Positions 12,269-23,667 of a DNA stretch of 64,000 nt are shown here, piece after piece (within the stretch, counting starts at the first letter, position 1; each line of letters opens with the position of its first letter). The DNA is taken from assembly GCA_029721435.1 (NCBI GenBank), contig CM056587.1:20034667-20098666 (forward strand), given 5' to 3'. The notes under the pieces were generated by a model. The model was not told where the DNA came from, did no database searches, and saw nothing but the letters and a program-made list of their open reading frames with translations. The position numbers and the translations under genes were made by a program. This stretch comes from Gymnothorax reevesii (Eukaryota; Chordata; Actinopteri; Anguilliformes; Muraenidae).

Positions 12269-13615
12269 TTACGGTGGTGTAGCATCCCCTCTTCTTTTTA
12301 AAACAGAGTGAAGGTGTCTAGCCATTGAGGGGGCAAGGTTCTTGAGTTTAGCCATTAGAATTTGGCCCCATTCTTTAATACAGGCTTCCAGCTGCTGGAG
12401 AGTTTTGGGTCTCCTCTGCTGGACTTTTTGTTTAATTATGCCCCAAATATTCTCAATCGGTGAAAGATCAGGACTGCGGGCAGGCCAGTTCAGCACATGG
12501 GCTCTTCTACAACAAAGCCATGATGTTGTAATGGCTGCAGTATGTGGTTTTGTATCGTCCTGCTGAATTACAAGGCCTTCCTTGGAATAGATGTCATCTG
12601 GAGGGGAGCATATGTTGTTCTGAAACCTTTATGTGAACAATGATTATGATTTAGTTTTTTTGGCCAGTATAAATTTAATTGGGTCTTACTGGAAAAATGT
12701 ATTAATACGATGTGTAATGATATCGGCTAATTTGGTATTTTAGTTTCGGGGTAGTGTTTTCCCCTCGGGACTCTTTTAGGGGATGGGTTTTTTTTGTGGA
12801 AAAAACGCAGAGAAGATGTTTTGTTGGACTGTCTCTGTGGTTGCTAATCAAGAAGTGAACTTTGTCAACCGTAACCTGTCTTCCCTCTCACTCACGTCAA
12901 CGACTGCAGAGTGTTAATCTGGGGATCAAAATATCAGGTTACATTTATATACCTTCCATCATTCATGGCGCTTTTTAAAACATATATACAAGTGCCCCAC
13001 ACCATACGCACTAATGCATCCCCATACCATCAGAGATGCTGGCTTTTGAACTGAACACTGATAACAGGAGGGGTGGTCTTTCCCCTCTTTAGCCCGGAGG
13101 ACACAACACCCATGATTTTCAACAAGAATGTCGAATTTGGACTCGTCTGACCACAGGACACTTTGCCACTTTGCTACAGTCCGTTTTAAATGAGCCTTGG
13201 CCCACAAAACGCGGCGGCGCTTCTGGATCATGCTCAACAATGGGTTCCTTTTTGCATGATAGAGTTTTAGGTGGCATCTGTGGATGGCACGGCGGACTGT
13301 GTTTATAAACAGTGGTTTCTTTAAGTATTCGTGGGCCCATTTAGTAATATCAATGACAGAATCATGCTGGTGAGTGATGCAGTGGCGTCTGAGGGCCCGA
13401 AGATCACGGGCATCCAGTAAAGGTCTTTGGCTTTGTCCCTTACGATTTTTCCAGTTTCTCAGAATCTTTTGATGATGTTGTGCACTGTTGATGATGAGAC
13501 CTTCAAAGTCTTTGCAATTTAATTTTGAGGAACATTGTTTTTAAAGTATTACACAATTTTTTTTATGCAAGCCTTCACAGGTTGGAGAGCCTCTGGCCAT
13601 CTTTACTTCTGAGAG
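12269..13615 (-). pseudogene. Tc1-type transposase, broken and interrupted (copy 2)
   Basis: Minus-strand remnants of a DDE transposase. The C-terminal block (12496-12269) contains LNWPARSPDLSPIENIWG, with the catalytic Glu in the usual SPIENIW context. A central block (13240-12959) contains WSDESKF with the first catalytic Asp, and [14 protein letters not shown]. The N-terminal helix-turn-helix region lies upstream, to about 13615, and is frame-broken. A 312-bp LTR splits the gene between the MVWGCISA block and the second catalytic Asp. The piece in between has also decayed, so no continuous frame survives. The closest relative in this window is copy 3 at 16.5-18.1 kb. Confidence 0.88.
12632..12943. 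mobile_element. Solo LTR (312 bp) inside Tc1 copy 2, TTTA duplication
   Basis: The insert begins TGTGAACAATG and ends CAGGTTACA, the TG...CA form of a retrovirus-like LTR. TTTA flanks it on both sides (12628-12631 and 12944-12947). Removing the insert and one TTTA restores ...AAACC-TTTA-TATACCTTCC..., which aligns with the uninterrupted ...AAACCTGTATGTACCTTTC... of Tc1 copy 3 at 17100-17119. A TATAAA box lies near 12667. No internal coding region is present, so this is a solo LTR left by LTR-LTR recombination, or a short LTR-like element. The superfamily (Gypsy-like versus other) cannot be fixed from this sequence alone. Confidence 0.75.
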
Positions 13616-13918
13616 ACTCAGCTTCTCTATGACATCCCTTTTATAGCCAATCATGTTACACACCTGATGCCAATTAATGTAATTACTTGCTACATGTTCT
13701 TTCAGCTGATTCTCTTATATATTATTTGCTTTTTCAGCCCTTTTTTGCCTGTGTCCCAACTTTTATAAAATGAAAAAATGTAAAATGTCTCAGCTTCAAC
13801 ATATGAAATGGTATGTTCTTTTGTAAATGACATTGGCTCATGTGATCGGAAAGTCATTGCATTTTGATTTTATTCACAATTTACACTTTGTCCCAACTAT
13901 TTCGGAATTGGGGTTGTA

Positions 13919-14130
13919 CATGCACATACAGATGACAAACACATATCTGCACACACACTGATGCATCATGTATCTGCTACACACACATACTCAGCCATAC
14001 AGGCACATACACACACACACTCGCAGGCACGTGTATGCGCGCACAAGCACACCTCTACACATACACAAGCACACCCCTCTTGCATACACACACACACACA
14101 CATTCAAGCACAACCCTCTACATACACATA
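13919..14130. repeat. CA-rich simple sequence
   Basis: A long interrupted (CA)n tract with CATA and CACG variants, continuing the simple repeat into which Tc1 copy 2 inserted. A G12 run follows at 14159-14170. Confidence 0.85.
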
Positions 14131-14170
14131 CATAGTCGCGGCTGGTGGACGGAATTCTGGGGGGGGGGGG

Positions 14171-15360
14171 AATAGTTGCAAATAGGCAACTCTTCACAAA
14201 AAGAGAATCAATGTGGATTTTCCGCGTTAAATTTTGTCACACCCGAAGCGAGTCATCAAGCCTGTGCGAAATGATTGTTTAATTGAAAAAGATTGAAATG
14301 GGCTCTTTTTTGCGTTCAACTGGTGCGTTTGATTTCTCGTCTTGATGAAAACAATTAGCTACACCCGAGAGGGGAGAGTTCAAGTGTCTTTTACCAAGGA
14401 AATTGACTGAAAACAGATGATGAATAATAATAATAATCAGTTTAAAGACATGTTTATCGCCCTCCTTGTTCTCTGTCCACCACCCGCCGCTGCACATACA
14501 CACAAGCACACGCCTTTCGCGCACATACGCTCACACACAAATGCACATGCACACATAATCAGTGAGGCCCCAGTGATAAGAGAAGCAGGAGAGACAATGC
14601 TCTCCTTTAGACCCCAGCAGGAAGAGACCACACAGGTAAAGACTGGAGATGCAGTGTGGCGTCAGGGTTACGCCGAGATGGCAGACATCCATTATCAGCA
14701 CTCTACAATGACAGCCTGTCATTCTGCAGCTTACAGACAGGAAATACTTCTGTGACTTATACACTCAAAGAAAGAGAGAGGCAGGGAGACACTGTGAAAG
14801 AAAGGGAGTCATTATTTCGTTATTTGACAAAACTGCAATCGTATACCTCCTCTAATTTTAAAGATATGGCCAAGAGTGAGGAGCTGTCTGTCTTGCTTGT
14901 GAAAGGACACACTTTCTGGCATTGGCAGAACTGCATGAAGCAGCATGTTGGAGCCAAGGGAAGAGCTACTTGGGCTAAACCTCTCCTTCACTGAGTGCAT
15001 CCTGGAATAAAAAAACTATTACTAAAATCCAATTTCGCAACAAACGTATTAAATTTTTCTTATTTGGGGAGAACTAGGGTAAAGTTCTTTGCCCAAGGGT
15101 ACAGTATTATTGCATTCATCAGATCAACTGCAAGATTTAAACGCATTGCAAAACACTAACAGTTTATCAGTAAATCAGCATGGAAAACTGGGCTAATCAC
15201 TGTATGTGCACAGTGATGGTTGTACTGCGTTAGGTTGTTTTCTCAATTCTGAAACGCTCCAGGTGCTGATTATTAATGGCGGAACAAAAACTGCTTTTTC
15301 TCATTTCTGTGGCATTTTTAAACCCTGATGTACTTTTGTCCCATTTTTGAAGGGATGGCT
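14171..15360. other. No gene recognised
   Basis: Short frames on both strands with CA-rich composition near 14490-14550. No familiar domain, RNA gene or repeat family was recognised. Confidence 0.5.
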
Positions 15361-15389
15361 ACATCATCATCATCATCATCATCATCATA
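15361..15389. repeat. (ATC)n trinucleotide repeat
   Basis: About nine perfect ATC units. Unique-looking sequence follows, without an exon that I recognise, up to 15947. Confidence 0.95.
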
Positions 15390-15947
15390 CTAATGCTTGG
15401 AATCTGTGTGTGTTGTTTGTTGCATATCTTGATAACCGTTCATGCAATTGACTTCAAACTTGTTGTATGTATTGCTGATGACTCAATGAAGTCCAGTGTT
15501 GAGTTTGAAGTTGTTTGAGTTTGAAGTCTGCATGCAGCCCTTCACTAAACAGGTGCACAGTTCCTCACATTTCCATGCACTGTGCATGTGTGTACTCACA
15601 CTACATTTTAGTCTTCTGTCTCGTGTCTATGGTGACAATCGATTGTGTAAAGATGGATCCTATTTGGTTGATTAATGCATTAGCTGGATTATTTTCAGGA
15701 GGTGTTTATGTTTCTATGTTTTCTTCTTTGCGTCTGATCATTCAATGGATGTATTGAGGATCATCCTCTCACTTTCTTTGAAGTTAACTTTCTGTTTCAG
15801 CATTGTCATGTGAGAGTACCCATGGGAGTGTTGCTGACAAGGACCTGGTGCATTCAATCAGTCATATTAGGAGAGACCAAGTAGATTTTGGGGAGGTTTT
15901 GGAGGAAGTAAGTTGTACATGTGATCTTTTAGGAGTTAAATACATAG

Positions 15948-16274
15948 CAGGGCTCTCAACTTTCATGCATTCGGCTTGAGATTAAATGACATGCTCACAC
16001 TCCTGTGCTGTTGTCAGAAATTATTCAATCAGCGTGTTTGTAAGAGTTTCTCTGATGGAATTTAAGTTCTTGTGCATTGAAGTTTATCATTTCACATGCG
16101 TTATGGTGGATTTCACCACTAGTAATATGGAAATCAATTATGATCTTATTTCGTTTAAACAATTTGAATGATCGTGAAACACACGCATTGTTTTGATTGA
16201 ATAATTGCTGACTGCATGGGAACATGAATGAGGCACTAAATCTCACGCCGAATGCGTGAAAGTTGAGAGCCCTG
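15948..16274. mobile_element. hAT-like MITE with long TIRs
   Basis: The left end is CAGGGCTCTCAACTTTCATG followed by CATTCGGCTTGAGATT. The reverse complement of the right end reads CAGGGCTCTCAACTTTCACG followed by CATTCGGCGTGAGATT, so at least 36 bases match with two differences. The 327-bp element has no transposase. CAGGG-type ends are typical of hAT elements. The expected 8-bp duplication is not clear: the adjacent bases are ACATAG on the left and ACACAG on the right, which may be a decayed copy. Confidence 0.8.
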
Positions 16275-16517
16275 ACACAGTTTGAGTAAAAAATAAGTGT
16301 TGATATTGTGCTTTGAAAGACTGTGTAAAGATAACATGTCAAGGACTGTATATATTAAGCACAGTTTTTCTTGTGAAGATCATCCCTATTTACTTCCAGT
16401 GGTTAGACTTAAGATGTTTATATAGTGGTTGCTATCAATTGATTCTGGCTGGCTAGGTAGGGAAGTCACTCTGTTTGGTGAATCTGGTTCACAGAATCAC
16501 AGTTGCACAGAAATGTA

Positions 16518-18129
16518 CAAAACCCAAAACCAGTGAAGTTGGCACTTTATGTAAATCGTAGATAAAAACAGAAAACAATGATTTGCAAATCCTTTTCAAC
16601 TTATATTCAATTGAATACACTGCAAAGACAAGATGTTTAATGTTCAAACTGAGAAACTTTATTTTTTTTTTGGCAAATAATAATTAACTTCGAATTTAAA
16701 GGCAGCAACACATTGCAAAAAAGTTGGCACAGGGGCCTTTTTACCACTGTGTTACATCGCCTTTCCTTTTAACAACACTCAGTAAAAGTTTTGGAACTGA
16801 GGAGACCAATTTTTGAATCTTTTCAGGTGGAACTCTTTCCCATTCTTGCTTGATGTACAGCTTAAGTTGTTCAACAGTCCGGGGTTTCCGTTGTCGTATT
16901 TTACGCTTCATAATGCGCCACACATTTTCAATGGGAGACAGGCCTGGACTACAGGCAGGCCAGTCTAGTACCCGCACTCTATTACTACGGAGCCATGCTG
17001 TTGTAACATGTGCAGAATGTGGCTTGACATTGTCTTGCTGAAATAAGCAGAGGCGTCCATGAAAAAGACATTGCTTGGATGGCAACATATGTTGCTCTAA
17101 AACCTGTATGTACCTTTCAGCATTAATGGTGCCTTCACATATGTGTAAGTTGGCCATGCCTTGGGCACTAATACACCCCCATACCATCACAGATGCTGGC
17201 TTTTGAACTTTTGCGCCAATTACAGTCCGGATGATTCTTTTCCTCTTTGGTCCGGAGGACACAACATCCACAGTTTCCAAAAACAATTTGAAATGTGGAC
17301 TCGTCAGACCACAGAAAACTTTTACACTTCGCATCAGTCCATCTTAGATGAGCTTGGGCCCAGCGAAGCTGGCGGCGTTTCTGGGTGCTGTTGATAAATG
17401 GCTTTCGCTTTGCATTGTAGAGTTTTAACATGCACTTGCAGATGTAGCGACGAACTGTAGTTACTGACAGTGGTTTTCTGAAGTGTTCCTGAGCCCATGT
17501 GGTGATGCCCTTTACACACTGATGTCGGTTTTTGATGCAGTACCGCCTGAGGGATCGAAGGTCACGAGCATTCAATGTTGGTTTTCGGCCTTGTCGCTTA
17601 CGTGCAGTGATTTCTCCAGATTCTCATAACCTTTTGATGATAATACAGACAGGAGATGATGAAATCCCTAAACTTTTTGCAATAGCTCGTTGGGGAATGT
17701 TGCTTTTAAACTGTTAGACAATCAGCTCACGCATTTGTTCACTAAGTGGTGACCCTCGCCTAATCCTTGTTTGTGAATGACTGAGCATTTCAGGGCAGCT
17801 GCTTTTACACCCAATCATGGCACCCACCTGTTCCCAATTAGCCCGTTCACCTGTGGGATGTTCCAAATAAGTGTTTGATGAGCATTCCTCAACTCTCTCA
17901 GTCTTTTTTGCCACTTGTGCCAGCTTTTTTGAAACATGTTGCAGGCATCTCAAATTCCAAATGAGCTAATATTTGCAAAAAATTACAAAGTTTACCTGCT
18001 CGAACATTAAGTAACTTGTCTTTGCAGTGTATTCAATTGAATATAGGTAGAAAAAGATTTGCAAATCATTGTATTCTGTTTTTATTTACGATTTACAGAA
18101 CGTGCCATCTTCACTGGTTTTGGGTTTTG
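16518..18129 (-). mobile_element. Tc1-type transposon (copy 3), structurally complete
   Basis: The inverted termini CAAAACCCAAAACCAGTGAA (left) and CACTGGTTTTGGGTTTTG (right) match almost perfectly and are flanked by TA at 16516-16517 and 18130-18131. The length is 1612 bp. Similarity extends well into the subterminal region (TTGCAAATC near 16582, and GATTTGCAAATC near 18056). The transposase reads on the minus strand and is the best preserved in the window. Confidence 0.93.
16741..17765 (-). pseudogene. Tc1-type DD34E transposase, nearly intact but inactivated (copy 3)
   Basis: A cut-and-paste transposase of the Tc1 type, about 330 residues if restored. The catalytic triad is visible: Asp in LWSDESTF, Asp in FQQDNVKPH and Glu in SPIENVWR. 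The last two are separated by 34 residues, the Tc1 DD34E spacing. The N-terminal part shows QRAIAKSLGISSSPV, a helix-turn-helix, then a GRKPTLN basic motif. Damage is limited. A TAA stop lies near 17717 (REL-IV-stop-QFKS) and a TGA near 17628 (KRL-stop-ESGE), possibly from a CpG arginine codon. One frame change near 17205-17220 separates ...KNHPDCNW from ...VQKPASVMVWG. Both flanking frames are otherwise long and open, so this copy is younger than the others here. Confidence 0.92.
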
Positions 18130-18131
18130 TA

Positions 18132-19100
18132 TATGTATGTGCGTGTATTTGAGTGAAAATAGCGAAATAATACATGTGTACACCTATTTGTGTTTGAGTG
18201 ACTATATTGATGCAGGAAAACTTCACAACTCAACTTCAAATTCAAAACTATCAATGGCAACCTCTCTGTGCGCCACAATTAAATATCTTATGACAACCCA
18301 AGAATGAAGGGGGATTTGCCTTTTCATATGAACAACCTGACTCTTCAGATTAACCACTCGTGCTTCTACAGCGAGTGCGGCCTCGTTTGACATTGATCAT
18401 GTGCTCCTCCAAAAAGATACAAGTCTCAATGCAGAGCTATAACTGGAACTACCATTGGTATGCGACAGACGCTTCAGTATCAAACCTAATATCACTACTT
18501 CTTCCCACTTGGTGGACATCACAGTGGCTGCTGCCATCTTGTTGTTAACATTACTCCATCACCGAAACCCTACAGGCAGTTCTCGAGCACGAATTGTGTG
18601 CAAGCAGCAATTGAATGGATGGTCCTTTATACCGCACTAGCGGCAATTGAATGGGCACTCCAATAGTTTCAATCAATCTAAATTTTGTGATCAATTTTTG
18701 CGTGGCTGAAAAAACTGATAGAGTATGATTTTTTTGTTGGTATATTTTCTCATATAAAAGCAAATGTATATACTGCATCAGATCAAACCCCTCATTACCT
18801 GAGTCCACAGTACCTATGTAACATGGCAGAGTCCACACAGAAAAACGTCTGGTCAAGTTGTTGGTCACCATTCTAAATCTAGCTCCTGGCCTGCCTCCTT
18901 GTCTGTGTGGATTGGCACTGTGTGTTACAAAGCACAGTAATGCTGCTGTGTTCACAGAATGAATGAATTTTATGTTAGTGTTGACATTTACTTCTCTATG
19001 TGGGTGGTAATCTGCAAGGGTGTTTTTAATGTTTTGTTTAGTGTTTGTATATTGCATGTGCACAGTGTATGTATGCACCGTATGTCTCTTTTGTTTGTTA
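18132..19100. other. No gene recognised
   Basis: No exon or named repeat was seen. A minus-strand frame of 175 codons (18551-19078) is open but lacks any familiar motif. A short direct repeat (GCAATTGAATGG, near 18607 and 18643) lies within it. Confidence 0.5.
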
Positions 19101-19303
19101 CACTCAAAAAAATGAAGTGTTAGGTTTACTTAAAATTTTTATGTCAAGTGGTTCCAAGCAATTGCTTTGCGTAACCTTAATTTGACTTCTAACATTTTTG
19201 CCAGTTTAATGAATTGCATTGAGTGGAATGTACTTAACTCAATTTTGTGGAACCAGTTGACATAACATAATTAAGTAAATCTAACATTACATTTTTTTGA
19301 GTG
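19101..19303. mobile_element. TA-flanked MITE, 203 bp
   Basis: The left end is CACTCAAAAAAATGAAGTGT, then TAGGTTTACTTAA. The reverse complement of the right end is CACTCAAAAAAATGTAATGT, then TAGATTTACTTAA. TA lies just outside both ends. There is no coding capacity. CACTCAAAAAAAT ends with TA duplication suggest mobilisation by a Tc/mariner-type transposase. Very similar short elements are abundant in teleosts. Confidence 0.85.
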
Positions 19304-19376
19304 TAGTGCTGTTGTGCACATCTATATGGTATATATACAGGCTATTCTGAAACAATAATGCCATTTTGTTGCACTT

Positions 19377-20014
19377 TTGCCGAGAATCTTTCAACTTGAT
19401 GTGATGAATAAGCACCAAGAGTACATCTGTGTTGATGAGACAGAGTTTAACCACATAAAAAGGCACAGGAGGAGATGGAACACCATTGGTCTTTTTAATC
19501 ATTGGCATGGTGGAGGTTCCTCGCCAGAGAGGATGCAGCGTTACTCAGTGTGCCGTAATGACTAATCATTGCCAGTTTGGGTCTGTATAACACTGCACAT
19601 GTGCTTGAGTTGCTGGGTCAATTTCACCAGTCACTTCAACAGAAAGGGAAACCAGGGCAACCGGCGCAGTCCCAATACGTTATCATCTGGGATGACGTTA
19701 GTTTCCAACAGGCTGCGTGATTCAATGACCACCCCACGTTCACAAATCTTTTTTATCTGCATATTCCACGTTCCTCTGGGCAGTAAAAGAATTTTTCTCA
19801 GCGTGGCAGTGGAAGGTTTATGACGAACCCATACTCCAGAGATAACTTTTAGATTTCCATGGAGGAGGCCTATGAGGATGCGAAATTATCCAAGGTTGGT
19901 GCAGACATACCAAGGGCATATTTGCCACGTTGCCTGGCTACGGAAAAAATCCTTTGTGGTGTTGAAGTTTTGTGGCCAGATACAGACATGAGGAGAGATG
20001 ATGATGCGGAGTAA
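19377..20014 (+). pseudogene. IS630-like DDE transposase remnant
   Basis: A decayed plus-strand reading across several frames of a DDE endonuclease of the Tc1/mariner-IS630 group. Landmarks in order are YICVDETEFNHIKRHRRRWN (19417-19476, first catalytic Asp), then in a shifted frame VEVPRQRGCSVTQCAV, then a LYNTAHVLELLGQFHQ segment. These are followed by YVIIWDDVSFQQA (19675-19713, second catalytic Asp). A C-terminal tail reads PRAYLPRCLATEKILCGVEV with WPDTD. The region where PIEEFFS with the catalytic Glu would sit (about 19780) is disrupted. The whole matches the layout of IS630-type ORFs found in many fish genomes, which are distinct from the standard Tc1 copies nearby. At least two frameshifts and several stops make it non-functional, and no terminal repeats are recognised. 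Confidence 0.7.
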
Positions 20015-20254
20015 TTTTAATTAGATTTACTGCATTGAATTACATTTGTTAATCTTATGTGTGTAGGATATTTTTGTACGTTTTTCCATATCTTGCAATC
20101 AAAGTCTACCTGCCATATGTACCACGGTTCACTGAGGGCCAAGCAGCGCAGCTGCAAAGACACACTTCTGCGCTATTTCCTTTTTTCTTCTTCTTCTTTG
20201 AACTTCCTCTTTTGGCTCGGGCGTCCATGGCAGACCCTAGAACCATGCAATAAA

Positions 20255-20625
20255 AAGTTTTGAAATTTGGCGCACTGATTAGGGACAGACCCTGTCTCCA
20301 CCTTCATCACTCTAGCGCCATCAACTGGTCAAAGTAGGAAGAGTGCTTATGCACATAACTTTTTAACTCGATACCCGATTTTCTCCATGCCAAGTTCAGT
20401 GCACCCCTTGATGGTAATATCTGCCATATTGGATTGTTTCCCATACTGGATTCACAGGCCATCAATCTTGGTCAATTATCACCAACATAGGTGCAGAGGA
20501 TCTTTGGACCAAGATGCACAAAATTTGATGGATTTTTGATCCTGAAAAGAGTTCACCCATCACACCCAATCAAAATCAGTGGCAATGCCTCCAAACAGGA
20601 AGTGTTATACACAAGTGCTCTGGTG
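20255..20625. repeat. Dispersed fish repeat, family not named
   Basis: The phrases CTAGCGCCATCAACTGGTCA and GTAGGAAGAGTGCTTATGCA, together with CTCGATACCCGATTTTCTCC, resemble a non-coding repeat that I recall from many fish genomes, with gene-free composition. I cannot give a reliable family name or exact ends. Confidence 0.35.
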
Positions 20626-20639
20626 TAAGAATGTAGTGC

Positions 20640-22070
20640 TACAGTAGTGTTTGCTCTCTAGTTAACTTTTGTTTATACTGTGCTTGTTTGCAGTGTCGGT
20701 TGTCACACTTGAGTAAGCCTCTGTCCTGGCAATAGATTCTGGTTGCTCCTATTCCATTTCTACCGAGTGTTGTGATTGGCTGGATGTTAATCTGTAATTT
20801 TCCATGGAAGAATTTGCCCCTCCCCACCCTTCCCTGATGGAATTCCAGAGTCCCATGGGGCAGCGGTCATCTTTCAAACATCTTTGGAAGACTATAATAA
20901 TTAGTGGGAAATATTTTTATTGTGTCACGGGTGGAGCAGTAGGTCATCCTACCAGCCACATACACATGCACACACACAAATTAGGCACATGCACTCGCGC
21001 ACACAAACGCACACAATCTAGAAAGTTGTTGGACTATCCCACTCATTTTCACCTCGTCTCTTCAACTTTTTTTTAGATCCATACCATATTTATTTATCAT
21101 TTCTGACGGTACTGTAGAGGGAGTATGTGCCCCATGTTGAATCTCTGTGTGTGATGGCTCTTATTTTCCATACATTGAGGCCTAGAACAACATGATATCA
21201 AATTCTTCTCTGGGGAAAATGTGAAATGAAAGATGAGGCCTTCTCAGTGTTTTGGACTCAAATTCTAGGCATGAATAAGGAGCTATTTTGTGGGTAATCT
21301 CCCCAAAACTCTCTTTTCAAGCGCTACCCCAGTTACTGTTGCTATGTTATCCCAAATATTCCCCTGGGAGCTTGTCTCACAAGCAGCAGGAAGCCAGAGT
21401 CATGGCCCCCAGTCAGAGAAATGGTGAAAGGTCAAAGGTCAGAGGTCATGTTGGTTTTGCTTTAGCGCCGAATGGTCTAACGCTGGCGACGTTGCGCGGA
21501 CGCATACAAACATGCGCAGAACACACAAATGTGCGGATAGAGGTGCTGTTTGTTTGTTTGCCATGTTGCAGTAGGCATAGAAACAAGACAATAAGTGTGG
21601 TTTTTCCCAAACAACAGGGGAAATCAGGATAAGCCACAGACGAGTAAATATTCGTGGACAGACACCTGCACTTAGAGCAGCGAAGGGTTGATATGTTGTA
21701 CAGCCCGCTCTACACTCACATGTCTACATGTTCATTCATCACCTGAGCTGACCTCTCAGGTCCCAAAGCTGAGGTAGAGTTTCGGGAAAGGAGGAACTAG
21801 AAGCATTTGCGTTAGCTTGTTTTTGGAGGTGCGGAGGCAGAGAGCTGAAACTTTGCTGTAAGAGTAATCCGTGGGATAGAAGGTGCTCCGCTCTTAAGCC
21901 TCCCCTCCCCAGGCTGGTGGCAGTCCGAGCCACTGGGCTGCAGTCCCGACCGAACGACCTGAGATTTTAATCTTCTTTCCTGTGTCAGGCTGCAACTGTC
22001 ACGCCCGGAGCCTGCCACCCCCAGTGCCACAGCAGAGCTCAGCCGTGCTCACGGGGGCCATCTCGCATCA
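20640..22070. other. No gene recognised
   Basis: Includes a short CA-rich patch near 20960-21015 and a moderately GC-rich stretch from 21890 to 22060. No exon, RNA gene or transposon end was recognised. Confidence 0.5.
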
Positions 22071-22205
22071 CACACTCATACGCACGTGCACACACACACA
22101 CCCACGCACACACACACACACGCGCACATACACATGTACACACGGGTGCGTGCACAAACACACACAAAACCACACGCACACGCAGACACACACATGCACA
22201 TGCAT
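22071..22205. repeat. (CA)n-rich microsatellite
   Basis: About 135 bp of CACACA with CGCA and CATG interruptions. Reading frames through it on both strands are simple-sequence artefacts. Confidence 0.9.
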
Positions 22206-23667
22206 CTCATAAAGACCCGGACATTGATATATGCCACATTTTTAGCACCTTGGTACACTCATTTAACAATACACTTGCAGTCTTCATAAAGCAATATAAA
22301 AACAGACCTATTAGGTATCACTGAATTCCAAAATAAAAAATAAAACAATAATAATAATACTAATTTTCCCAGGTGTCAGTTATTTTTAAGCCTGAAGAAT
22401 TTTAATTGTGCATGACAAGTCATTCCTCCCATCAAACCACTTGGAAGTGTAGAGAGCCTAAAACAGTGCTGCTGTAAACAGAGTGAAGCTGTACATGCAG
22501 GACAGAGTCCTGTTTGAAGGCTCAACCTATTATTGTTACCTGCAATGATACACGCAAGGATGTGATCTAAAGATACAATACAGCATCATCCTCCTGATGC
22601 TGTATTATAATATATACTCACACCATTTATTGGTCTGCATATTAGGATAAAAGCAACTGCTTCCCAAGAGCGCGAACCCTTCACAAATTACACCAGACCA
22701 CCTTAAAAAAAGCCCCGCCCCTGCTGCAAGTCATTTTCCCCGAATTTACTCTTTCTACAGGCTTATACTGCCACCTACTGCTTTCAAACCTGAATTTCAC
22801 CATAAAATCTCTTAAGGTGGAACGGGGACTTCTGCTCCATCACTTTGAGATACAATATATTGAGTATAGTATCAAACAGACAGTGAAGTTTCCTGAAACC
22901 AAGTTCTTTTCCCATATATTTCTTTCGAGAAAAAAATTTTCAGTACTTCTTTTTAAAAAAAAATATGTTCGCGCACATTTAAATTTGACTATTTACTTAT
23001 AATTAATTCCCAGAAATGCATTAAACCAAAGTGGCCACAAGGTGGAGTGGCCATAATTTCTGTGGGTGGGAGGACGTGCTGCTGTGTAATGGAGCAGACG
23101 AGTCTCCAGAAGCGTCGTTAAATTGAATTAGATTTCTGTATTCCATACACCCTAGCCAGAGAGTGCATGACTTCGCCAATAGATCAAACAACGAGAGACA
23201 GACGCCATGGAAACATTTCATTGCCAGACAAAAGGAAGGCAAAAAGCACAAACTAACCATGGTTTATTAAGCACTGATAGCACAATCCCACAATGCTGTG
23301 TACATGCTGTAAACATTATGCTCAACATAAGATTCACCGGGTGATTACTTACAGGCAAAAATTTTTGAATCCAATGTAACATGGGCATTAAATTTATTTT
23401 TTCATTGCATTTTTATTTATTTAATATTATTTTGCCTGCCGAGTCCATGAGAGCTTTTATTATTCATTATTTACTGAACTGAGGCAAATATTAATCAAAT
23501 AATTTGTCTTGTAAATATACAAAGTTACTGTAGATTATAGATATTTGAACTAAAATCATCTGAGTGATCTGGGGTCAATCGGAATCAGTAGGAAAAAAAC
23601 TTCCAAGCCTAAGATGATGAATAGAGTGTTTAGGGACGCAGGAGGGAAGAAAGGAGCACTGGATGAA
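22206..23667. other. No gene recognised
   Basis: AT-rich sequence. A short phrase, CTTATACTGCCACCTACTGC (22763-22782), is one I associate with dispersed fish repeats, but it is too short to call. No exon was seen. Confidence 0.5.

Larger units (their letters stand above)
12048..13916 (-). mobile_element. Tc1-type transposon (copy 2) with nested solo LTR
   Basis: The ends are long inverted repeats. The left end CAACCCTTATTCTGAAATAG continues through GTTGGGACAAAGTGTAAATTG, and the right end reads CAATTTACACTTTGTCCCAAC and on to GGGGTTG, ending at 13916. TA flanks both ends (12046-12047 and 13917-13918). The total is 1869 bp. Subtracting the 312-bp LTR and its 4-bp duplicated site leaves about 1553 bp, a normal Tc1 size. 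It sits in a CA/TG-rich simple repeat, and transposase remnants run on the minus strand. Confidence 0.92.

Noticed and set aside
13961..14197. His/Thr-rich and Cys/Val-rich frames on both strands
   Set aside because: They are translations of the CA/TG microsatellite.
18551..19078. 175-codon minus-strand open frame as a gene
   Set aside because: No recognisable domain, and composition follows the AT-rich background.
22071..22290. Frames rich in His-Thr or Cys-Val
   Set aside because: Simple-sequence artefact of the (CA)n tract.
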